Source of the DNA: Rikenellaceae bacterium
GTDB taxonomy: Bacteria; Bacteroidota; Bacteroidia; Bacteroidales; Rikenellaceae
Length of the DNA: 15,902 nt
Assembly (NCBI GenBank): GCA_020859745.1
Contig: JAJBVQ010000120.1
Location: 1 to 15,902 of the forward strand
Reading direction: 5' to 3'
A program made the translations under genes and the position numbers. The notes under the pieces are model-generated. The model had not been told where the DNA came from, searched no databases, and worked only from the letters and a program-made list of their open reading frames with translations. Below, in pieces: positions 1 to 6,174 of the stretch; within the stretch, counting starts at the first letter, position 1, and the number at the start of each line of letters is the position of its first letter.

Positions 1-266
1 GCGGTATCAATCTTTAGAGTGCTGTACGAGGATCCGGATCGCCAGCAGTTTAGGTTGTCGCCGCGGCTGTTCATACATAGGTTGCGGTAGGTGAAATCCG
101 GCAGGGTGTAGTTTTCCAGCCCGGCCAACTTTTCTTTCTCAGCATCCGTGTAGTCGTTCGAAGAGAGGCCCTTGCCCACCTCTTTGTCTACTTTATTGAC
201 AAGGACGGTTTCGAGAGCCTGTGCCGCAATATGCTCGGCGTTGGTTCTTTCATTCATGTTTTCCAT
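1..266 (-). CDS. tail-fibre-like protein, 5' part only (cut by window edge)
   Basis: The frame is open from an ATG at 266 to the left edge, giving 88 residues of an incomplete protein. A second in-frame ATG lies three codons in, at 257. Residues about 24-52 contain KVDKEVGKGLSSNDYT followed by DAEKEKLAGLENY, a short motif that recurs in phage tail fibres and baseplate proteins, usually as VDK-x-GKGLSTNDYT-x-x-EK-x-KLAGI. The rest is not recognised. The upstream sequence is AT-rich with no clear Shine-Dalgarno. The gene is divergent from the SRAP gene and separated from the main tail operon by it and by the DUF2971 gene, so it may be a second phage remnant or an accessory fibre. Role is inferred from the motif only. 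Confidence 0.6.
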   Translation of the reverse strand, partial: MENMNERTNAEHIAAQALETVLVNKVDKEVGKGLSSNDYTDAEKEKLAGLENYTLPDFTYRNLCMNSRGDNLNCWRSGSSYSTLKIDT

Positions 267-447
267 AAGATAAATTGTAAAATAAATAATAGATTTCCGG
301 TCCGTCCGAAAGCTTTCTGATATATAGGGCGGAGGATCGTTATGCAAAAATCCGGATAAAAAATGCAGAAAAGAACCCGAATGCCAAGGTCGGACACTTA
401 TTTTTTCGGCACCAAAATGGCAGATACGATAGAATAAAGCTGTCGCC
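267..447. other. divergent intergenic region
   Basis: This 181-base gap separates two divergently transcribed genes and must hold promoters for both. I could not find a clean Bacteroidetes promoter pair (TTTG about 20 bases before TAnnTTTG) on either strand. The part next to the minus-strand gene (about 267-292) is very AT-rich. Confidence 0.4.
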
Positions 448-1137
448 ATGTGCTATCACTATTCATTGGTCGCCTCGCCCGACGAGCTGGCCGTCAGATA
501 CCGCAGAGAAAAGCGGGAAGTCGAGGATTATATCAAGACCTACCATATCTCAGCTTTCACCCATTCCGAGTGTCCTGTCGTCACGACCGATACCGAGATA
601 CAGATGTTTCGTTGGGGCTTGGTCCCGTTCTGGACGAAGGATGTGGAGGAGGCGGTAACGATCCGCAACCGGACGATCAATGCCCGCTCGGAGACGGTTT
701 TCGAGAAACCTTCGTTCCGCGAAGCCGTGAAGCATAAGCGGTGCCTGGTTCCCGCCACCGGTTTCTTTGACTGGCGGCACGAGGGCGGGAAAAAGATACC
801 CTACTTTATTTCCCTGAAGAAGGAGGGCATCTTCTCCTTTGCCGGGATATACGATACTTGGCACAATCCGGTCACGGACGAGCAATTGCACACTTTCTCG
901 ATCCTGACCACGGATGCCAACCCGATGATGCGGTTTATCCACAACACCAACTTCCGGATGCCGGTGATCCTGCATCCAGAGGAAGAGAATTTGTGGCTGG
1001 ACCCGCTGGCGGACGAGGGGACGCTCAAGAAACTGTTCACACCTTACGACGAATCGGCGATGCAGGCTTACACGGTCGATCCGGGATTCCTGAAGATGAA
1101 CCCGCGAGATCCGAAAATATTGGAAAGGGCAGAATGA
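448..1137 (+). CDS. SRAP-domain DNA-protein crosslink protein (YedK/HMCES family)
   Basis: The 229-residue protein is full length for the SOS response-associated peptidase family. Known members (E. coli YedK, human HMCES) form a covalent thiazolidine crosslink between Cys2 and abasic sites in single-stranded DNA, shielding them from cleavage. The start at 448 is fixed by this chemistry, because it places Cys at residue 2 (MCYHY). Other family marks are RWGLVPFW (55-62), NARSET (78-83, with Asn78), RCLVPATGFFDW (98-109), and His165 shortly before RMPVIL (170-175). The usual GFYEW/GFFEW motif is GFFDW here, so Asp108 stands where the catalytic Glu (E105 in YedK, E127 in HMCES) is expected. It is the only plus-strand gene in the left part and may be a chromosomal neighbour or prophage cargo. 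The family call is firm; full activity is uncertain. Confidence 0.93.
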   Translation: MCYHYSLVASPDELAVRYRREKREVEDYIKTYHISAFTHSECPVVTTDTEIQMFRWGLVPFWTKDVEEAVTIRNRTINARSETVFEKPSFREAVKHKRCLVPATGFFDWRHEGGKKIPYFISLKKEGIFSFAGIYDTWHNPVTDEQLHTFSILTTDANPMMRFIHNTNFRMPVILHPEEENLWLDPLADEGTLKKLFTPYDESAMQAYTVDPGFLKMNPRDPKILERAE

Positions 1138-1202
1138 AAAAGACCTCTGGGAAAGAGGATCTGTCGGTCTGGGGATGGGAAACCCGGTATTCACCAATAT
1201 TT
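1115..1202 (+). other. possible structured 3' end of the SRAP transcript
   Basis: A perfect 9-base inverted repeat (AAATATTGG at 1115-1123 and CCAATATTT at 1194-1202) encloses a hairpin whose arms are AGACCTC (1141-1147) and GAGGATCT (1155-1162), with one bulged A. The inner hairpin begins three bases after the SRAP stop codon. It has no T run behind it, so it is not a standard terminator, but it could act as one or protect the 3' end. Confidence 0.3.
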
Positions 1203-1254
1203 AGCAGTTCGGACAAAAGAAAAGCGCCCCGAAAGCCGCTCGTTATCAGTATTT

Positions 1255-1275
1255 CGAATTGCAAACAGCAATTCG
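1255..1275. terminator. 8-bp hairpin between convergent genes
   Basis: CGAATTGC (1255-1262), a five-base loop AAACA, and GCAATTCG (1268-1275) form a perfect 8-bp stem. It lies between the converging ends of the SRAP gene (+) and the DUF2971 gene (-), where a two-way terminator would be expected. No strong T run follows on either strand, so the terminator role is an inference from position and symmetry. Confidence 0.4.
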
Positions 1276-1341
1276 TGATTTTATGGACAATATTCTTTGT
1301 TGTTACTATTTAGTCTTGATACTCTTGCCGTTTCTCCACCA

Positions 1342-2142
1342 TTATAAGTTTGCGTATGGCACAAATGATTTATATAGCTCATAACTAATATTTCTACTAT
1401 GCAAAAAAAGTTGCAGAGATTTTTCTGAGAGTAAAGGATAGGCAGTTGGTCCAATCCATACTTCCTTTATCATACTGGCTTTTAGTTCAAGTTTGCAATA
1501 AGGGATAATCAAGCCATTACGTTCCCTGTATTCGTAATTTAAAACATCACTTTTCGCCAAACGCCACTCTTCTTCATGGGAAAATGCAGGGTGTTTAATT
1601 GAAATACGCTTTTCTAATGCACGATATAGAGCAAGTAAATCAATTTCTTGATCACCTAACGATTCGGTTTTAACGCAAGTTTTTATCTCTTCGATTATCC
1701 CTGTTTCCTCTAATTCTTTATTAGATAGATAATTACATTTACGTAATGACCATCCATTACCGATATTTTCAAGCTCTGTTCTATCAAAACCTATTGCAAT
1801 GCCCTTCCCATTTTGAGCATAAGCTTGCCACATAGGTAATGCATCTTTTTTTTCTGACAATGAGAATATAGTAGGTTGACCATTAAGTAGATCGCTTACG
1901 TGTACATCTCTCTTAAAATGATCCGTTAGCTCTTCCGATCCATTAGTATCATTGAATAAACTCTGCTCCAATAGCAGTTTATCGACTTCATTGGCTAAAT
2001 ACATATATTCTCCGGGATCATTCATAAAGCTGACATGTGATGCCCAAAAAGTAATTACACTTTCCGCGCTTTTGACATCTTTCATTATTGCGTAGAACGC
2101 CTCCATTGATGTATAGTGATAAAGTATGTCAGGTGTTCCCAT
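1342..2142 (-). CDS. DUF2971 family protein, probable prophage cargo
   Basis: The 266-residue protein matches the DUF2971 pattern: LYHYTS near the N-terminus (7-12), NDPGEY (41-46), FSLSEKKDALPMWQAY (93-108), GIAIGFD (114-120), HEEEWRL (189-195) and a late hydrophobic IGP segment (around 230-232). The biochemical function of DUF2971 is unsettled. Members occur widely in accessory and mobile DNA, and the N-terminal HYTS with a later Glu-rich WR-motif has prompted comparison with ADP-ribosyltransferase-like folds. No catalytic role can be proven from the sequence. The gene is clearly richer in A+T than the tail and lysis genes, lies immediately past the lysis terminator, and starts at ATG 2142 after an AT-rich leader. 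It is therefore probably expressed separately from the late operon, as lysogenic cargo usually is. Confidence 0.8.
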   Translation of the reverse strand: MGTPDILYHYTSMEAFYAIMKDVKSAESVITFWASHVSFMNDPGEYMYLANEVDKLLLEQSLFNDTNGSEELTDHFKRDVHVSDLLNGQPTIFSLSEKKDALPMWQAYAQNGKGIAIGFDRTELENIGNGWSLRKCNYLSNKELEETGIIEEIKTCVKTESLGDQEIDLLALYRALEKRISIKHPAFSHEEEWRLAKSDVLNYEYRERNGLIIPYCKLELKASMIKEVWIGPTAYPLLSEKSLQLFLHSRNISYELYKSFVPYANL

Positions 2143-2191
2143 AATTTAATGTATTAAGGTTTGTCCTGCAATTTACTGATTTTCTGATTTG

Positions 2192-2218
2192 AAAAAAAAC
2201 GGTTCGAAATCCGCACCG
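2192..2218 (-). terminator. intrinsic terminator of the lysis operon
   Basis: On the minus strand CGGTGCG pairs with CGAACCG around a five-base loop (one internal A/G mismatch) and is followed at once by eight T (2199 down to 2192). It begins eight bases after the stop codon of the spanin-like gene, exactly where the late operon should end, and it separates that operon from the DUF2971 cargo gene. Confidence 0.7.
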
Positions 2219-2225
2219 CTATCTA

Positions 2226-2747
2226 CTACAACTTCCATTTATATCGCCTCCACGCCCACACCGCCAGTCCTGCCAGCATGGCCCCGGCGATCAGCCAGAG
2301 CCACCACAGCGAACAGCTTTTCTTCTCAGTTTCCTGCGTGACGACTTTCTCAGTCTGAGCATTCATATGGCTACGGTCCTGAATCGCCACCTCCGTTCGT
2401 TGCTTGGCGGCAGTGGCCGTCTGTTGTCGAGCATCGGTTTGAGTGTTGCGTCGGTTGTCTGTCACCGTCACACGCTTGATCGGCGGCGTGCCGGTGGCAG
2501 AGTCCACCGGCTTGGTGGTATCGAACTCCAGCTCTATGCGGCGCGTATCTTCGGACTCGGATTTTGAGGCTTCGGCCACGGTTTGCGATTTGGATTTGGC
2601 AGTCTGCTTGACTTCGACACGCACATCGGTCTGCGTGGTTTCTGCTGTCGTTTCGTGGAGGCTCTGCCGGGCCTTTTTCGAAGTCCCGCAGCTGACGACC
2701 GCGATGCAGATCAACATTGACAGGCAGCAATGAATAATGTTTCTCAT
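2226..2747 (-). CDS. lipoprotein with C-terminal membrane anchor, candidate unimolecular spanin
   Basis: The 173-residue protein has two membrane-attachment signals. At the N-terminus is a short hydrophobic signal ending in the lipobox VVSC (17-20), so Cys20 would be lipidated. At the C-terminus a single hydrophobic helix rich in Trp (about 147-166) is followed by a basic tail RRYKWKL. The roughly 125 residues between are hydrophilic, rich in Thr, Gln, Lys and Glu, with no enzyme motif. Outer-membrane lipid anchor plus inner-membrane helix plus a periplasmic rod is the architecture of u-spanins such as phage T1 gp11, which fuse inner and outer membranes in the last step of lysis. It is the last gene of the lysis cassette, as expected for a spanin. 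The function is inferred from architecture and position; it could instead be a plain lipoprotein. Confidence 0.75.
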   Translation of the reverse strand: MRNIIHCCLSMLICIAVVSCGTSKKARQSLHETTAETTQTDVRVEVKQTAKSKSQTVAEASKSESEDTRRIELEFDTTKPVDSATGTPPIKRVTVTDNRRNTQTDARQQTATAAKQRTEVAIQDRSHMNAQTEKVVTQETEKKSCSLWWLWLIAGAMLAGLAVWAWRRYKWKL

Positions 2748-2793
2748 GGTATTTGGTTTGTGGTTCTAACTTGGTAAGCGCCTCTGTCATCGC

Positions 2794-2904
2794 CTAATCG
2801 GAAGCGGTACAGAATACAGCATTCCATCCGGTCGCGTTGATGGTCGTGGCGGCCGCTGGCAGAAAATTGCCAGCGGCGGCCAGCAGGAGAATCAGGTGTT
2901 TCAT
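2794..2904 (-). CDS. 36-aa hydrophobic peptide in the lysis cassette
   Basis: A small frame begins at ATG 2904, overlapping the TGA of the lysin gene as ATGA, and ends at TAG 2794-2796. The product starts MKHLILLLAAAG and stays hydrophobic to about residue 19, followed by a short polar tail ending FCTASD. It looks like a secreted or membrane-inserted peptide: an N-terminal Lys-His, a leucine/alanine core, and Ala-Ala-Ala near a possible cleavage point. The four-base overlap suggests translational coupling to the lysin. I do not recognise it. Possible roles are a second small holin or antiholin, or a small partner of the following spanin-like lipoprotein; a chance frame cannot be excluded. Confidence 0.5.
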   Translation of the reverse strand: MKHLILLLAAAGNFLPAAATTINATGWNAVFCTASD

Positions 2905-3308
2905 GGTTTCCCGATAAAGAGCTGCCACCCGGCCTCCACATCGGCCATCATAGCCGGAATCCCGTTCTCCATCCTGCTCATCGCGGCCACCACCGGCACC
3001 ATCGTGCTCTTTGTCAGCGTGTCGATGCCGATGTCCACTCCCGTGCCGGACCACTCTGCGATACAAGCGATATAGTTATCGGTGTGATTCTCTGTGGGCG
3101 GCGCCCACCGGGAGATCATCTGCCGGATGGTCCGGAGTCCGTGCCGCTTCTGGTAGGTGTAGAGCAGCATGAACATGGCCCGGTACCCGTAGGCCATCGA
3201 CTCGAATTGCTTGAACGCCCTGTCTTTCGAGGGCTGTATCTCGCCCTGGTACCGAGTCCCGGAGATACGGATGTTTCCGGGGTTATTGTTGGAAAGTCCT
3301 TTTGCCAT
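2901..3308 (-). CDS. phage lysin-like protein (NNNPGNIR, 'structural protein P5' family)
   Basis: The chosen start is ATG 3308, giving 135 residues that begin MAKGLSNNNPGNIR. The frame stays open further upstream to a GTG at 3383, but that adds an unconserved-looking leader. The N-terminal NNNPGNIR with the following YQGE, and the middle segment TIRQMISRWAPPTENHT with a nearby Tyr-Ile, match a family found in many prophages. It is often labelled structural protein P5 and considered lysozyme-like. Placed directly after the holin and before a spanin-like protein, it is most likely the peptidoglycan hydrolase of the lysis cassette. It has no signal peptide, so it would need the holin to reach the wall. 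The catalytic residue is not assigned here. Family call is good; enzymatic role is inferred. Confidence 0.75.
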   Translation of the reverse strand: MAKGLSNNNPGNIRISGTRYQGEIQPSKDRAFKQFESMAYGYRAMFMLLYTYQKRHGLRTIRQMISRWAPPTENHTDNYIACIAEWSGTGVDIGIDTLTKSTMVPVVAAMSRMENGIPAMMADVEAGWQLFIGKP

Positions 3309-3390
3309 CTTGTCATTCTGTTTTTGGTTACTAATTAGCGCTGTTTTCCGGGCATATCCCAGCAGAGTAGAATACCTTCGCACATTTTCT

Positions 3391-3855
3391 TTACTTCTCC
3401 TGCTTCCCGGCGTCAGTGATCTCCTTCACTTCTTTCAAGAGTTCGGCGGCTTTCGCAGCATCCTTGCAGTGAATTATCCGGTTTATCATATCCGGGATAC
3501 CGGCTGCTGCCGAATGCTTCGCTCGCAGATTCTCGATGACAGACCGAAACTCGATGGCGATCACGGCCACAGTCCCGAGCACCGAGGCGAAAGGAAAGGA
3601 GTACCACGGAAAGATGTTGCCGATGATGTCAACCAGCAGTAGCATAGCCAGTACACGCCAATATTCTCCGACCTTTGCGAAAGTCCGCCGGAAGCCGCCG
3701 CTATCCACATACTCTTTCTGGGCTTTGGCTTTCTCTACTCCAGTCCATAGATCGACCAGTACGGCGATAAGCATCAGGAACCAAAGAACCAGCACGATGG
3801 CAAGCATCCGTTTCAAGCTGCCGACATTGAGCGTCTCGATCAGTACCTCATTCAT
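3391..3855 (-). CDS. phage holin (holin 4 / toxin-secretion family)
   Basis: The protein is 154 residues from ATG 3855. This start is preferred over the GTG at 3861 because AAGGAGG lies five bases before it, inside the end of the upstream gene. Hydrophobic segments occur at about 16-36 (rich in Leu, Val, Ile), then VLAMLLLVDIIGNIF and a final FASVLGTVAVIAIEF. The sequence DLWTGVEKAKAQKEYVDSGG between the first and second segments, followed by a basic stretch RRTFAKVGEYW, is typical of the phage_holin_4 family. Such proteins form holes in the inner membrane and set the time of lysis. The C-terminal 45 residues are charged and probably cytoplasmic. The gene overlaps the upstream gene by eight bases and precedes the lysin by about 82 bases. 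Confidence 0.88.
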   Translation of the reverse strand: MNEVLIETLNVGSLKRMLAIVLVLWFLMLIAVLVDLWTGVEKAKAQKEYVDSGGFRRTFAKVGEYWRVLAMLLLVDIIGNIFPWYSFPFASVLGTVAVIAIEFRSVIENLRAKHSAAAGIPDMINRIIHCKDAAKAAELLKEVKEITDAGKQEK

Positions 3856-4258
3856 TCCCACCTCCTTCCTTATCGACTAACGCCCGGCGGAGCAAGACCG
3901 CCGCCTGCCCCGTGAGCGGTGAAGCAGCCACCGCTTGCCGGAACTCTTCCGGTGTCAGCGGTGCGAGCTTCACCGCCGCAGGCTTGCTCCCAAGAATCTC
4001 CAGTTGTCCGGCAATCGCCTTTTCCCACTCGCGCTGTTGCTCATCCGTCATCTGGTCCGATTGTTCGATTCCCATGGGACGTGTCTTGTCGCGAATCGTG
4101 TCGACCTTCACACGAAGTTTCTGCGCCTCCTCCTGCACCTGGCATACCGCTTCGATCAGCTTGGCCGACACCTCCGCCGGGATGCCCGGCCCGCAGACCG
4201 TCATCCCGGATAAGATGCCCGACAGGGCATACAGTTCGTTGTTCGAGATCTGTTTCAT
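3848..4258 (-). CDS. conserved phage hypothetical protein, helical
   Basis: The 136-residue product starts at ATG 4258, overlapping the upstream stop as ATGA, and ends inside the start of the holin gene. I do not recognise a family. It begins MKQISNNELYALSGILSG, has a Cys-containing segment around residue 22, a charged helical middle (VQEEAQKLRVKVDTIRDKTR), and a C-terminal PLTPEEF segment followed by a predicted helix. No membrane segment or signal is seen. Its place between the tail fibre genes and the holin suggests a small virion or fibre-assembly protein, but there is no direct support. Confidence 0.75.
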   Translation of the reverse strand: MKQISNNELYALSGILSGMTVCGPGIPAEVSAKLIEAVCQVQEEAQKLRVKVDTIRDKTRPMGIEQSDQMTDEQQREWEKAIAGQLEILGSKPAAVKLAPLTPEEFRQAVAASPLTGQAAVLLRRALVDKEGGGNE

Positions 4259-4647
4259 CGCGCGCCTCCTTCCTGTTCCGTCGGTTCATCTTCGATCCGC
4301 GCCGGTGCTGCCATGGCCGCAGCAGCGGCGGCGATTTCGGCTTTGACAGCCTCCACGAACTCGCGGATATACGGCGCGGCTATTTCCACTTGCCCCAGCT
4401 CCGCCGAGCTGGTGACCACCACCCGTCCGTCGGTGGTACGGTACCAAATCACGAACGGCGTGATCGGCAACACGCCGTCAGTCCGCTGCGATTCGTCCAG
4501 CACCCTGCCGTTCTCGATGCCGCGAAGCACCCCGGCTTCGATCTTGGCATCACCGGAGATCAGCAGGTTTGTTCCCTCCTTGTTCGTCACCGGCAGTTCA
4601 TACGATTCGACGCGTGACTTCTGCCCTTTGTTCTGAAGTGTTCCCAT
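4255..4647 (-). CDS. phage hypothetical protein downstream of tail-fibre genes
   Basis: The 130-residue protein begins at ATG 4647, seven bases after the upstream stop, and ends in a four-base overlap with the next gene. The first 85 residues look beta-rich (LPVTNKEGTNLLISGDAKIE, then VVVTSSAELGQVEI). The last third is a helix with a run of alanines (AEIAAAAAAMAAPA) and an acidic tail. No family is recognised. Such small genes after a fibre gene can encode fibre chaperones or accessory head/tail proteins; this is only a suggestion from position. Confidence 0.75.
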   Translation of the reverse strand: MGTLQNKGQKSRVESYELPVTNKEGTNLLISGDAKIEAGVLRGIENGRVLDESQRTDGVLPITPFVIWYRTTDGRVVVTSSAELGQVEIAAPYIREFVEAVKAEIAAAAAAMAAPARIEDEPTEQEGGAR

Positions 4648-4654
4648 AGTTGTT

Positions 4655-6172
4655 TTATCTGTTAGATTGAGTGATTTTCAGTGTATTATATCCGCCTGAG
4701 TGCGAGAGATGGATATAGGCGGTGCGCTCGGCGCCGGTACTGTTCGCATCGCACACTACCCTCACGTATGCCGGCCCGGTCATATAGCTTTCTGAGTTGA
4801 TCGGGATTTCGACGGGTGAGTTTACCACTCCCTCCTGGCTACTTAACTTGAGCAGTTTGAGTACCCACGGCACCTGGTTGCCGCCCGTCGGCCCGAGTTC
4901 CGGCGTGGTGACGGCGCGTACATACCACTGGCCGTCCGCGGGGCAATCGAAGAATACGTCGCCGGTACCAGTAATTGCCTCGATAACCAGTTCCGTCGGT
5001 TTGAAGATGATCTCCATCGGGCGCGCGGCCTGCATGATCGTAATCGTCGCCTTGTCGATCGCGGGAGCAAGTGCTGCGGAGGGATAGACTGCCTTGTATG
5101 CCGTCAGGGTCACGCTGCGGGAGCGCAAGCTTTGATTTTCGACCAGCTGGATATAGGCAGAGAAATATTTATTGATCCCTTCCGGCGTATATATAGCGTT
5201 CCAGTCCATATTGGAACTATGGACCATCGAACTGTCTCCGCCGGTGATCCCGATCTTGACGGGGAAGGCCGCATACCCGTGTATCGTGGTGCCAACGGAG
5301 TTATATCCCACATTCAAGTCCCCGGTCATCATCACATTTCCGGAGCGACGGGTGACAGCCAGCGGTACGGGATTGATCCACATATCCCCCGTACCGGGAT
5401 CTCGCCCGGCATAGACTCCGATCATTTTGCCCGTTCCCAGCAGGCCCTGCAAATCGGCATTCGACATGCCTCCGATATCCCTGTTCGGGAGCCACAGAAA
5501 GAAGATCGCCTGTCCGCCGTTCAGATCGTCGGCCATCTCGGCGGTTAGGGAGGCTTCGATGCGGTTCCCGTTGCCTTCGCCCAATTTGGCATAGGCCACC
5601 CGACTGCTTAACTCTGTCTCCCCGGCCACGAACAGGTAACTTGCTCCGCTGCGTCCTTTCAGCAGTACACTCCAATACCACTGCGAAAGGTGCGTGCCGT
5701 GTTGTTTCACGTGGTGCTCCCGCAGATTGTTCGGATGGGTTGGCCGGGTGAAGGTCAGCGTCATGATCGGCCCGTATGCGCCGTTCCCGGCAGTCTGTAT
5801 AGACCATTCGAAGGTAATGCCGCCGATCTTACCGGAAGTCACGAAGGGCCGCGCCAGCCGATAATATCCCGCGCTGTCCCCGCCCCGGTAGGGCGACGCC
5901 TCTCCGCCAGACGGCCGCCGGTAGCTCCATGGGCCGGGTACGGTGTTGTTCATATCAGTCCATAACGGGCAGACCAGCGAGTGGTCATCATCGATGCCGG
6001 TAGCATTGGCGAGGAACATGCCGGGGCCGGACTGCGGCTTCTTCAGCGAGAACATATTGATGTTCCCATTTTTATACATGGTGCCCAAATCGGCTGTCCG
6101 CGCAACGCCATAGGTGTCGGCCATATCGGTAAAGCCGAGGCCGCTGCTTGGTAGTATATCTTTGATTGCCAT
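4655..6172 (-). CDS. tail/receptor-binding protein with BACON-like C-terminal domain
   Basis: The 505-residue product starts at ATG 6172, two bases after the upstream stop. The N-terminal two thirds are beta-rich and not assigned, with many Gly and Trp residues (for example WTDMNNTVPGPWSYRRP near residue 72). The region from about 340 ends in ATITIMQAA, and the last 120 residues end in HLSHSGGYNTLKITQ. Both endings (I-x-I/V-x-Q after a strand pair) resemble BACON and related Ig-like domains of Bacteroidetes, which often sit on secreted glycan-binding proteins and on phage fibres. The protein probably lies at the tip or fibre and contacts the capsule or mucin glycans. The BACON assignment rests on pattern only. 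Confidence 0.7.
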   Translation of the reverse strand: MAIKDILPSSGLGFTDMADTYGVARTADLGTMYKNGNINMFSLKKPQSGPGMFLANATGIDDDHSLVCPLWTDMNNTVPGPWSYRRPSGGEASPYRGGDSAGYYRLARPFVTSGKIGGITFEWSIQTAGNGAYGPIMTLTFTRPTHPNNLREHHVKQHGTHLSQWYWSVLLKGRSGASYLFVAGETELSSRVAYAKLGEGNGNRIEASLTAEMADDLNGGQAIFFLWLPNRDIGGMSNADLQGLLGTGKMIGVYAGRDPGTGDMWINPVPLAVTRRSGNVMMTGDLNVGYNSVGTTIHGYAAFPVKIGITGGDSSMVHSSNMDWNAIYTPEGINKYFSAYIQLVENQSLRSRSVTLTAYKAVYPSAALAPAIDKATITIMQAARPMEIIFKPTELVIEAITGTGDVFFDCPADGQWYVRAVTTPELGPTGGNQVPWVLKLLKLSSQEGVVNSPVEIPINSESYMTGPAYVRVVCDANSTGAERTAYIHLSHSGGYNTLKITQSNR

Positions 6173-6174
6173 AT

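Noticed and set aside
550..1197. 215-codon minus-strand frame
   Set aside because: It is the antisense shadow of the SRAP gene, whose catalytic motifs fix the real frame.
2371..2790. 139-codon minus-strand frame overlapping the spanin-like gene
   Set aside because: It is an out-of-frame shadow; the lipobox and membrane helix support the other frame.
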